A DNA stretch of 19,436 nt, taken from the NCBI GenBank assembly GCA_900768525.1, contig CAAGDF010000060.1, positions 1-19,436 on the forward strand, given 5' to 3'. Below the pieces are notes generated by a model. It was not told where the DNA came from. It saw nothing but the letters and a program-made list of their open reading frames with translations, and ran no database searches. The DNA is from Clostridia bacterium. GTDB taxonomy: Bacteria > Bacillota > Clostridia > Christensenellales > Borkfalkiaceae. Below are positions 7,301 through 14,114 of this stretch, one piece after another. A program made the translations under genes and the position numbers. Within the stretch, counting starts at the first letter, position 1, and each line of letters begins with the position of its first letter.

Positions 7301-7397
7301 ATGTATCGATAGATTGCTTTAAAAATACAATTTGCCATTTTTAAGGCAAAACAAATCAAAACTCGGCATCAAACAACGAAATTTACGGGACGATAAA

Positions 7398-8009
7398 ATG
7401 ATTAAATTAGTGATTTGCGAAGATCAGCTGATTCTTCTTGACGGAATTGCGTCGGCTGTTTCAAAATATGACGATATACAAGTTGTCGGAAAAATTACCG
7501 AGGCGAGCAAGATTATCGCCGAACTGACCAAAACGGGCGCAAACACTCTTTTGACCGACGTTTGCACCGAGGACGGCAATTCACTGAACTACCTTTCCGA
7601 AATCAAGCATGCTTTTCCCGATTTAAAAATCGTGGTGATGACGGGACTACCCGAAATATCTTTCGCTGAGCGCGCAAAACAAGCGGGCGCGGATTCGTTC
7701 GTATATAAAAACGTATCTACCGACGAACTCGCAAACGTGATTCGCAGCACTTTCGGCGGGTATAACGTGTTCCCAGCAAAGAGCCGTGCCGATATTCTGT
7801 CCGAACTGACGAAACAGGAACTGACCGTTTTGCGATATTTTTGCCAAGGGCTTGACCGAAAAGAAATCGCCGAAAAAATGTTTTTGTCGGAAAGCAGCAT
7901 TAAAACGCATATTTCTAACATGCTTGCGAAAACAGGCTATAATTCTGTATCCCGTCTTGCGATTTACGTCGTGTCGTCGGGCTTAATCGTTCCCAATCAA
8001 GAAGACTAA
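7398..8009 (+). CDS. NarL/FixJ family response regulator
   Basis: This 203-residue two-domain regulator has a receiver domain (about 1-120) with acidic pocket Glu8/Asp9, phosphoacceptor Asp54 (LLTDV), Thr82 (VMTG) and Lys104 (FVYK). A LuxR-type helix-turn-helix follows (about 138-200; LTKQELTVLRYFCQG, RKEIAEKMFLSESSIKTHISN). It is expected to be phosphorylated by the divergently encoded kinase (4161-5582) and to bind DNA as a dimer, perhaps at its own locus. I chose the ATG at 7398: it gives the canonical N-terminus MIKLVICEDQ. A longer in-frame version starts with TTG at 7332, inside the leader hairpin, and adds an atypical 22-residue basic extension. The ribosome binding site (GGGACG) is weak. 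A strong terminator follows. Confidence 0.93.
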   Translation: MIKLVICEDQLILLDGIASAVSKYDDIQVVGKITEASKIIAELTKTGANTLLTDVCTEDGNSLNYLSEIKHAFPDLKIVVMTGLPEISFAERAKQAGADSFVYKNVSTDELANVIRSTFGGYNVFPAKSRADILSELTKQELTVLRYFCQGLDRKEIAEKMFLSESSIKTHISNMLAKTGYNSVSRLAIYVVSSGLIVPNQED

Positions 8010-8031
8010 ACATAAAAATTACTATAAAAAT

Positions 8032-8065
8032 CGGCAGGTCGTTTAACGCGATCTGCCGTTTTTTT
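8032..8065 (+). terminator. Rho-independent terminator after the response regulator, probably bidirectional
   Basis: CGGCAGGTCG (8032-8041) pairs with CGATCTGCCG (8049-8058) over 10 positions with one G-U pair and a 7-base loop, then seven Ts. On the minus strand the same stem is followed by ATTTTTATAG, so it probably also ends the malQ transcript, whose stop is at 8109. Confidence 0.92.
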
Positions 8066-8108
8066 AATTATAGTCCGTAACGGTTTGCCTGTTTTCGCAA
8101 ATTTTCGC

Positions 8109-9647
8109 TTATTTCAGCCTGCCGAAAATTTTGCACTGAGCGGCATATTCGTCGAATTTTTGCAAATCGAACTTATCAAGACGGAACGCCCAATTACCCG
8201 AAGCGGATGACGGAGTGTTCATTCTCGTGCCGCCGTCTAAATAGCATATATCCTGAACGGGTACGACCGCAAGGCGCGATTTTGACACCAAAGCAAGTTT
8301 AATCATCGCTCTTGCTGCGCTTTGAACGTCGATTACTTCGGTTGCTTCTTCGCCGCAATTCGCCGCGATTTCACTGTTTAAAACCGAATATAGCCTTTTT
8401 CTAGCGTGCTCGTCAAGACTTTCGACAAGACCGACCAACGTGTCGTTATCGTGCGTGCCCGTATAACAAACGGAATTTTCGTTTATGTTTTCGGGTAAGT
8501 ACGGATTATTCGGGTTGCCGTCGAAAGCAAACTCAATGACTTTCATCCCGGGAAATTTCGTATCGCACAGCAGCTTGTAAACGCCTTCGTCGAGCGTGCC
8601 GAGATCTTCGGCTATTACCGAAATATCGCCGAGCTCGTTTTTTACCGCTTTGAATAAAGCGTTTTTCGGTCCGTTAACCCACTTGCCGTTTATTGCAGTC
8701 GCTTCGCCCGCGGGTATTTCGTAATACCTGTCAAACCCTCTGAAATGGTCTACGCGAAGCACGTCGTATAATTCAAACGCACGGCGAAACCTGTCTATCC
8801 ACCAAGCGTAACCTGTTTTTTTGCTCGCCGCCCAATCGTACACGGGGTTGCCCCATAACTGCCCCGTTGCCGAAAAATAATCGGGAGGAACACCCGCCAC
8901 CTTTTTCGGCTTTAAATTCTTGTCCAGTTTGAACAATTCGGGGTTACTCCACACATCCGCACTGTCGTACGCAACGTAAAGCGGAATATCGCCTATGATT
9001 TTTACGCCGTGTTTATGCGCGTATTTACGCAAAGCATTCCACTCGTTAAAAAACTCGAACTGCAAGAAAAGACGGAATAAATATTCGTCTTTATTGTTTT
9101 CTTTAAAATCGGCAATGGCTTTTTTATCGGCAAATTTCAATTCTTTTTGCCAACAATCGAACGACGCGCCGCCGTTTTTATATTTGATTGCCGAATAAAG
9201 CGCGTAGCTTTCAAACTTTTTCGACTTTACAAATTTTACAAAATTCTTATCGGTTACGTCGAACCGAGAAAACGCCTTGCGAAGCAGTTTGTACTTTTCG
9301 CTAAAAAGCCAACCGTAATCTACTTTATCGGTGGCACTTGAAGCAAAGTCGTTTATTTCACGCTCGGTCAGCAAGCCTTTTTCGTGCAGTATTTCGGGAT
9401 CGATAAAATACGGATTACCCGACCCGCTGTACTCCGACTGATAAGGCGAATCGCCGAACGAGGTTTGTACGAGCGGCAAAACCTGCCAGTAGCCGATTTT
9501 GCGTTCGCTTAAAATGTCTATAAATTCATAAGCCGATTTACCGAGCGTTCCTATGCCGTATTTCCCGGGTAAAGACGAAACATGCATAAGCACGCCCGCA
9601 GCCCTGTTTTCGGTTTTTTTCTTCATATTTTCGATCGATGATTTCAT
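8109..9647 (-). CDS. malQ: 4-alpha-glucanotransferase (amylomaltase, GH77)
   Basis: MalQ transfers maltosyl and longer glucan units between alpha-1,4-glucans, releasing glucose, in cytoplasmic maltodextrin or glycogen turnover. The 512 residues match the family length. The N-terminus has RAAGVLMHVSSLPGKYGIGTLG and QVLPLVQTSFGDSPYQSEYS. The catalytic residues are visible as Asp300 (LRVDHFRGF, nucleophile), Glu347 (VIAEDLG, acid/base) and Asp400 (GTHDND, transition-state stabiliser). The start is uncertain: ATG at 9647 and ATG at 9626 (MKKKTENRAAG) are both in frame and neither has a clear Shine-Dalgarno. It lies 15 bases after the Nudix gene and is likely co-transcribed with it. No other maltodextrin genes are nearby. 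Confidence 0.97.
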   Translation of the reverse strand: MKSSIENMKKKTENRAAGVLMHVSSLPGKYGIGTLGKSAYEFIDILSERKIGYWQVLPLVQTSFGDSPYQSEYSGSGNPYFIDPEILHEKGLLTEREINDFASSATDKVDYGWLFSEKYKLLRKAFSRFDVTDKNFVKFVKSKKFESYALYSAIKYKNGGASFDCWQKELKFADKKAIADFKENNKDEYLFRLFLQFEFFNEWNALRKYAHKHGVKIIGDIPLYVAYDSADVWSNPELFKLDKNLKPKKVAGVPPDYFSATGQLWGNPVYDWAASKKTGYAWWIDRFRRAFELYDVLRVDHFRGFDRYYEIPAGEATAINGKWVNGPKNALFKAVKNELGDISVIAEDLGTLDEGVYKLLCDTKFPGMKVIEFAFDGNPNNPYLPENINENSVCYTGTHDNDTLVGLVESLDEHARKRLYSVLNSEIAANCGEEATEVIDVQSAARAMIKLALVSKSRLAVVPVQDICYLDGGTRMNTPSSASGNWAFRLDKFDLQKFDEYAAQCKIFGRLK

Positions 9648-9662
9648 TTTAATTCGTATGAT

Positions 9663-10139
9663 TTATAACAGTTCTTTCAGTGCTGTATATTCCCTTAAAT
9701 ACATACCGCTTCTTGTATCGTCGGTATCGGCATAGTCGGCATATTTAGAAAAAATCGATTTTATCTCGTCAATGCTCAGCCATTTCGGACGCATATCTAC
9801 TTTTGTTTCGTCGGGCGTGCGTTTAGTTTCGGTATCGCCCACCGCTTTACAAATAAAATATTTGTTCGTAAATTTCCAGTCAAGATAGTATTCGTTGATT
9901 TCAAGCAGACATTCGGAGGTCATAACCACCTTGCCCGTTTCTTCGGCGATTTCGCGGATACAACATTCGCTGTAACTTTCATCGCCCTCGACACCGCCGC
10001 CCGGGATCATGTATTTATCCGTAACGTTTTCGTACGAGAGTAAAATTTTTGAACCGTCGATTACAAGACCTCGACACGCCGTTCTTGTATTTGTCCATTT
10101 ACCCGTATAGTTTTTGCCCGTTATATCTATTGTTTTCAT
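9663..10139 (-). CDS. Nudix hydrolase
   Basis: This 158-residue protein hydrolyses some nucleoside diphosphate linked to another moiety; the substrate cannot be told from sequence. The Nudix box is complete (residues 48-70): GGVEGDE, seven residues, then REIAEETGK, matching Gx5Ex7REUxEExGU. It is preceded by the usual strand ending in KYMIPGG. The N-terminal strand RTACRGLVIDGSKILLSYE is typical of small MutT-like members. Start choice is supported by GAGAGGGTG shortly before the ATG. It sits between a DUF3592 gene (49-base gap) and malQ (15-base gap), an arrangement that does not identify its substrate. Confidence 0.9.
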   Translation of the reverse strand: MKTIDITGKNYTGKWTNTRTACRGLVIDGSKILLSYENVTDKYMIPGGGVEGDESYSECCIREIAEETGKVVMTSECLLEINEYYLDWKFTNKYFICKAVGDTETKRTPDETKVDMRPKWLSIDEIKSIFSKYADYADTDDTRSGMYLREYTALKELL

Positions 10140-10188
10140 TTTTTCACCCTCTCTTTCGTTAATTATCGAACACTACAGGCATTAACCT

Positions 10189-10836
10189 CTATTGCCCGAT
10201 ATCTATATAATATTTATTTGAATTTACTTCGTCAACATAAACGTCGATTTTTACATCGAAAGCAACCGTACAATCTTTTCCGAATAAAAAGTTCCTTTCG
10301 TAGTCGTTTCCGTCGTCATCGCGGCAAACAAGGTGCGCGGGATTAGAGCCGAGAATATGCGTATTGTTTTTTATATCGAGTTGAACCACGGTCGCCTCAA
10401 CTTTGCGCCCCGTCCTCATATAACGCTTGCGCTTCGATTTGCCGATAACACCCGACAATATAAAACCGCCGACAAAGACGACGACCGCGCCGCCGATCGA
10501 AAAACACAAAATCTGAGCCGTTAAATTGCCCTTCGGGTATGTAATGCGCTCGGGATTTTCGGCATCGTATAAGATTATTAATTTATCGCCGATCTTCCAC
10601 GAAGAAGAATAGCTGCCGAGTAAAGAAGTGTATTCTTTTCCGTCAACGGTATATTTTACGTACACGTCGTTACGAGTGTCTTCGTTGTTTCGGTCATACT
10701 TTATATCGACGATTTCGGCACGCGTTTTTATTCCGTTTTTCACGAAATTCGCGGAGTTCACGCCTATTATTACGCCTATGCCGATCAAAACCAGCCCGAA
10801 CAACAAAACAAAAATTTGTATTTTATTTTTCTTCAT
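10189..10836 (-). CDS. DUF3592-like membrane protein
   Basis: This 215-residue protein has two membrane segments (about 8-26 and 104-128), each followed by a beta-rich soluble part. The first soluble part (TRAEIVDIKYDRN, VKYTVDGKEYTSLLGSYSSSWKIGDKLIILYDAENPE) is a clear DUF3592-type domain. The second (VEATVVQLDIKNNT, then CRDDDGNDYE and FDVKIDVYVDEVNSNKYYIDI) looks like a diverged second copy. Function is unknown. I use the ATG at 10836 (MKKNKIQ); a TTG nine bases upstream could also start it, and neither has a strong ribosome binding site. It is the first gene of the probable DUF3592-Nudix-malQ unit. Confidence 0.75.
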   Translation of the reverse strand: MKKNKIQIFVLLFGLVLIGIGVIIGVNSANFVKNGIKTRAEIVDIKYDRNNEDTRNDVYVKYTVDGKEYTSLLGSYSSSWKIGDKLIILYDAENPERITYPKGNLTAQILCFSIGGAVVVFVGGFILSGVIGKSKRKRYMRTGRKVEATVVQLDIKNNTHILGSNPAHLVCRDDDGNDYERNFLFGKDCTVAFDVKIDVYVDEVNSNKYYIDIGQ

Positions 10837-10906
10837 ATTATGCAATACCGTTTATATTATGAAAGTCATAGCGAGTTTCCGCTTAAAATATTTTTGCCTA
10901 TACTAC

Positions 10907-10938
10907 AAAAGGATAACGAAATATCTCGCTATCCTTTT
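10907..10938 (-). terminator. Hairpin terminator downstream of pnp
   Basis: AAAAGGATAGCGA and TCGTTATCCTTTT pair over 13 positions with one G-U pair and a 6-base loop, starting 38 bases after the pnp stop. The T-run is part of the stem and then reads GTAG, so it is less canonical than the others here. The stem is nearly symmetric and could act on both strands. Confidence 0.6.
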
Positions 10939-10975
10939 ACATAGTCACCCGACGCTTTTGCGCCATAAACGGTTA

Positions 10976-13072
10976 TCAGTCAAGTTTTTCGAGCAGCTTA
11001 AGGTCGATGCCTTTTTCGCTGATCTTGATGATTTCAACTTTAACCTTATCTCCGATATTTAAAACGTCCTCAACCGAGTTGATACGTTTATCGCTCATCT
11101 TGGAAATGTGAATCATGCCGTCCTTGCCCGGAGCAAGTTCGACGAACGCGCCCTTCTGAGAAAGAATACGGGCAACAGTGGTAATGAACATATCGCCGAC
11201 CTCGAGTTCACGAGTGATAGCCTGAATGATATCTTTAGCGCGCTCGGCCTGATCGAGTTTTTCGCCGACGGTCGCGATAAATACCTGACCTTCGTCGTTG
11301 ATATCGATCTTGACGCCTGTTTCGGCAATGATCTTGTTGATGGTCTTGCCGCCGCTGCCGATAACGTCTTTAATCTTTTCGGGATTGATGCTGAACGTGA
11401 TAATACGCGGTGCATATTTGGAAAGTTCTTTATTGCTTTCGGGGATACATTCGAGCATCTTGTTAAGGATGAAATGTCTGCCTTCGTTTGCCTGCTTGAT
11501 TGCCTGACGCAAAATCTTTTCGTCGATACCTTTAATCTTGATATCCATCTGAATGGCAGTGATACCCTTCACCGAACCTGCGACCTTAAAGTCCATATCG
11601 CCGAGGAAGTCTTCCAAGCCTTGAATATCGCTGAGAACCGATACCTTTCCGCTTTCAACGTCCTTGATAAGACCCATAGCGATACCTGCGACAGGACGCT
11701 TAATGGGAACGCCTGCATCCATAAGAGCCATGGTCGAGCCGCAAGCCGAAGCCTGCGAAGTAGAACCGTTGGAACTTAATACTTCGGATACAAGACGAAT
11801 TGCATACGGGAACTCTTCTTCGGAAGGAATAACGGGTTCGAGAGCACGTTCGGCAAGCGCGCCGTGACCGATCTCTCTTCTGCCGGGGCTCTTAAGACCT
11901 CTCGCTTCGCCTGAAGCGTAACCGGGCATGTTATAATGATGCATATAACGCTTAGCGGTTTCGTCGTCAAGACCTTCAAGTTTTTGAACCTCGCTCATCA
12001 TACCGAGCGTGCAGGTGGTCATAACCTGAGTTTGTCCTCTCGTGAATACAGCCGAGCCGTGAACGCGCGGAAGAATTCCGTGTTCGCACCATATAGGTCT
12101 GATTTCGGTGAGCGTTCTGCCGTCGGGGCGAACGCCCTTTTCGGTGATTTTCGCTCTTACTTTTTCTTTGGTTATATAGTAAAGGCTGTCCTTGATTTCT
12201 CTTTCCATATCGGGATAGATATCCGCAAAATGAGCGAGGCAGTCTTTTTCGACAGCGTCCTGACGATCGGATCTTTCCTGTCTGTCGAACGTGTCGAGCG
12301 CGTAATCAAGTTTTTCGCTTGCATATGCTCTTACGGCAGCATCGAGATCTTCGGGAACGTGATAGAGATCCATTTCTCTCTTGGGCTTGCCGACTTCTGC
12401 TACAATGGATTCGATGAACGCGCATTGTTTTTTGATCTCTTCGTGACCGAAAAGAATTGCGCCGATCATTTCTTCGTCTTCGATTTCCTTAGCACCCGCT
12501 TCAACCATCATGATTGCGTCTTTAGTACCGGAAAGGTTGAGGTGCAACGTGCTCTTTTCGCGTTGTTCGTTATCCGGGTTGATGACGTACTTGCCGTCGA
12601 TAAGTCCGACGGTAACCGAACCTGTAGGTCCTGCCCACGGAATATCCGAAATACTGAGCGCAATCGAAGAACCGAGCATTGCGAACGGCTCGGGTGCGAT
12701 ATTGGTATCGACCGACAATGCCGTTGCGATAACGGTTACGTCGTTAAAGAGTCCCTTCGGGAAAAGAGGTCTGATAGGTCTGTCGATAAGACGGGAGGTC
12801 AAAATGGCTTTGTCGCTTGCTCTGCCCTCTCTCTTTTTGAAACCGCCGGGGATTTTGCCGACGGCATACATTTTTTCCTCATAGTCAACGCTGAGCGGGA
12901 AAAAGTCCATTCCTTCACGCGGTTGCTCGCTCATTGTGGCGTTAACCATAACTACGGTATCGCCGCATTTTACAACGCACGATCCGTTTGCTTGCTGGGC
13001 ATACTTGCCCACGTCCACGGTGACTTCCCTGCCACCGACTTCGGTCTTGAAGATTTTGTGATTTTCTAACAT
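10976..13072 (-). CDS. pnp: Polyribonucleotide nucleotidyltransferase (PNPase)
   Basis: PNPase is the trimeric phosphorolytic 3'-5' exoribonuclease of mRNA decay, which can also add 3' tails. The 698 residues cover all domains in order. These are a first RNase PH core (about 12-145, with GKIPGGFKKREGR), an all-alpha linker (about 150-235) and a second RNase PH core (about 320-545). The last contains LSSNGSTSQASACGSTMAL and the acidic active-site motif GDMDFKVAG at 491-499. A KH domain (about 557-617, GSGG at 572-575) and an S1 domain (about 625-695) follow. The protein ends shortly after S1, without the long tail seen in some species. AAGGAG lies 9 bases before the ATG. It follows rpsO, the widely conserved order, but a strong terminator stands between them. 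Confidence 0.98.
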   Translation of the reverse strand: MLENHKIFKTEVGGREVTVDVGKYAQQANGSCVVKCGDTVVMVNATMSEQPREGMDFFPLSVDYEEKMYAVGKIPGGFKKREGRASDKAILTSRLIDRPIRPLFPKGLFNDVTVIATALSVDTNIAPEPFAMLGSSIALSISDIPWAGPTGSVTVGLIDGKYVINPDNEQREKSTLHLNLSGTKDAIMMVEAGAKEIEDEEMIGAILFGHEEIKKQCAFIESIVAEVGKPKREMDLYHVPEDLDAAVRAYASEKLDYALDTFDRQERSDRQDAVEKDCLAHFADIYPDMEREIKDSLYYITKEKVRAKITEKGVRPDGRTLTEIRPIWCEHGILPRVHGSAVFTRGQTQVMTTCTLGMMSEVQKLEGLDDETAKRYMHHYNMPGYASGEARGLKSPGRREIGHGALAERALEPVIPSEEEFPYAIRLVSEVLSSNGSTSQASACGSTMALMDAGVPIKRPVAGIAMGLIKDVESGKVSVLSDIQGLEDFLGDMDFKVAGSVKGITAIQMDIKIKGIDEKILRQAIKQANEGRHFILNKMLECIPESNKELSKYAPRIITFSINPEKIKDVIGSGGKTINKIIAETGVKIDINDEGQVFIATVGEKLDQAERAKDIIQAITRELEVGDMFITTVARILSQKGAFVELAPGKDGMIHISKMSDKRINSVEDVLNIGDKVKVEIIKISEKGIDLKLLEKLD

Positions 13073-13286
13073 TTGTTTCTACTCCTTAATATATCTGACC
13101 TTGTATTTTCACACTTAATTTAACAAATCGCCGCCGAATAATGCCGCAAATTACGCAATACGGCAATGCAAAAATGCCGCAAAAAAGCACAGAAAGCGCG
13201 ACCTATCGCAACGATTTTAAAGACAAAACAAAGCGAAAGTTGCGAAAAAACGGCAAATAAACCGCTTTTATAACGCTTTTATAAGC

Positions 13287-13314
13287 TAAAAACGGGAGAG
13301 CGAACCGCTCCCCC
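13287..13314 (-). terminator. Rho-independent terminator between rpsO and pnp
   Basis: GGGGGAGCG (13306-13314) and CGCTCTCCC (13294-13302) form a 9-pair, GC-rich stem with one G-U pair and a 3-base loop, followed by GTTTTTAG. It starts 12 bases after the rpsO stop. It should limit read-through into pnp. A possible weak pnp promoter lies further on (TTGCCG, 17 bases, CATTAT on the minus strand), within the region of the repeated 11-mer at 13140-13183. Confidence 0.92.
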
Positions 13315-13326
13315 ATTTTTGCGAGA

Positions 13327-13581
13327 TTACTTTCTGAGATTGAGTTTTCCGATGAGTTCTCTGTACTTGTTGATATCTTTGGATTTAAGATAATCGAGCA
13401 AGCCCTTTCTTTGACCAACCAGTTTGAGAAGACCGCGACGAGAATGATTGTCGTTGGGGTTTTCGGAAAGGTGCGCGTTAAGATGATTGATACGCGCGGT
13501 CAAAAGTGCTACTTGTACTTCTGCAGAACCCGTGTCGTTTTCGCTTGTTTTGAATTGTTCGATGATTGCTTGTTTGTCCAT
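13327..13581 (-). CDS. rpsO: 30S ribosomal protein S15
   Basis: S15 binds the central domain of 16S rRNA early in small-subunit assembly. The 84 residues show the family pattern: FKTSENDTGSAEVQVALLTARI, then LNAHLSENPNDNHSRRGLL and VGQRKGLLDYL, with the conserved His-Ser-Arg-Arg of the rRNA-binding surface. It is about five residues shorter than usual at the C-terminus, which ends LNLRK rather than the longer basic tail. AGGAGG lies 9 bases before the ATG. It has its own promoter (13665-13693) and terminator (13287-13314). The leader may carry an autoregulatory fold. Confidence 0.98.
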   Translation of the reverse strand: MDKQAIIEQFKTSENDTGSAEVQVALLTARINHLNAHLSENPNDNHSRRGLLKLVGQRKGLLDYLKSKDINKYRELIGKLNLRK

Positions 13582-13598
13582 TTGTTTTATCCTCCTAT

Positions 13599-13650
13599 GG
13601 AACTATTCGCTATTGCCAAAGCCGGACGTTGAGTATTCGTTCCACCTTGG
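13599..13650 (-). promoter_or_regulatory. Candidate S15 autoregulatory leader (possible pseudoknot)
   Basis: In the rpsO leader CCAAGG (13645-13650) can pair with CTTTGG (13616-13621). GGAAC (13639-13643), which lies in that loop, can pair with GTTCC (13599-13603), which abuts the AGGAGG at 13591-13596. The two stems interlock as an H-type pseudoknot next to the ribosome binding site. S15 is known to repress its own mRNA through leader structures, including a pseudoknot in E. coli. This fold is inferred by eye. Confidence 0.4.
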
Positions 13651-13664
13651 TAAAGCACACACAT

Positions 13665-13693
13665 ATAATAACACATGCGCGTGATAAAGTAAA
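13665..13693 (-). promoter_or_regulatory. Sigma-A promoter of rpsO
   Basis: Minus-strand TTTACT (13688-13693) and TATTAT (13665-13670) are separated by 17 bases, with the start near 13658 and a leader of about 77 bases. An AT-rich inverted repeat (GTAAAA, three bases, TTTTAC; 13689-13703) overlaps the -35 box and might weakly terminate the upstream tfoX transcript. Confidence 0.65.
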
Positions 13694-13717
13694 ACGTTTT
13701 TACGCGCTGTTTTATAT

Positions 13718-14041
13718 TTATATTGACTTATTTTTGATCTTTATCTGCTTTTTGGTAAGATCGGCGCAAGCGTTTGCGATAATTTCGCATATATCGACCG
13801 ATTCGGGTTCAACTTCGTACATGAGTTTTGCACCGGGGTAAGGCGTAATTTCGCTTAAGTTAAACTTTCCGTTCGATATAGTTTTCTTAACCAAAAACGC
13901 ATTATCGAATATTCCGCCGAGATATATTCCATTTTTATAAATAAGGTACTCGCCCATCATCGGCCTGAAAGAAAGATCGTTTATTCCTTTTACCGAGAGC
14001 GCGTCGAGAACGTAATTCAAAAATTCTTTTTCAGATGCCAT
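13718..14041 (-). CDS. TfoX/Sxy N-terminal domain protein
   Basis: This 107-residue protein consists only of a TfoX N-terminal-type domain. The pattern FLNYVLDAL, then LSFRPMMGEYLIYKNGIYLGGIFDNAFLVKKT, and later ITPYPGAKLMYEVE, is that of stand-alone TfoX-N proteins common in Firmicutes. The competence-regulator name comes from two-domain gammaproteobacterial Sxy/TfoX; a role in competence should not be assumed here. AGAAG lies upstream of the ATG. It follows hemZ by 73 bases and may be the last gene of the recJ-rel-hemZ unit. Confidence 0.82.
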   Translation of the reverse strand: MASEKEFLNYVLDALSVKGINDLSFRPMMGEYLIYKNGIYLGGIFDNAFLVKKTISNGKFNLSEITPYPGAKLMYEVEPESVDICEIIANACADLTKKQIKIKNKSI

Positions 14042-14114
14042 TTGTTTATTCTTCTTTTATCAAAATAACCGCCTATATGTCGATTATCGAACGTTTCGGC
14101 GTTTTTATAAAAAT

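Noticed and set aside
7332..7397. TTG-initiated N-terminal extension of the response regulator
   Set aside because: The TTG lies within a leader hairpin, and the extension is absent from receiver domains; ATG 7398 gives the standard start.
11108..11779. 223-codon plus-strand open frame antisense to the pnp 3' half
   Set aside because: Shadow frame of pnp with no ribosome binding site or family pattern.
11936..13069. 377-codon plus-strand open frame antisense to pnp
   Set aside because: It is a shadow of the strongly supported pnp gene; its protein is compositionally odd, and the opposite strand has full PNPase domains.
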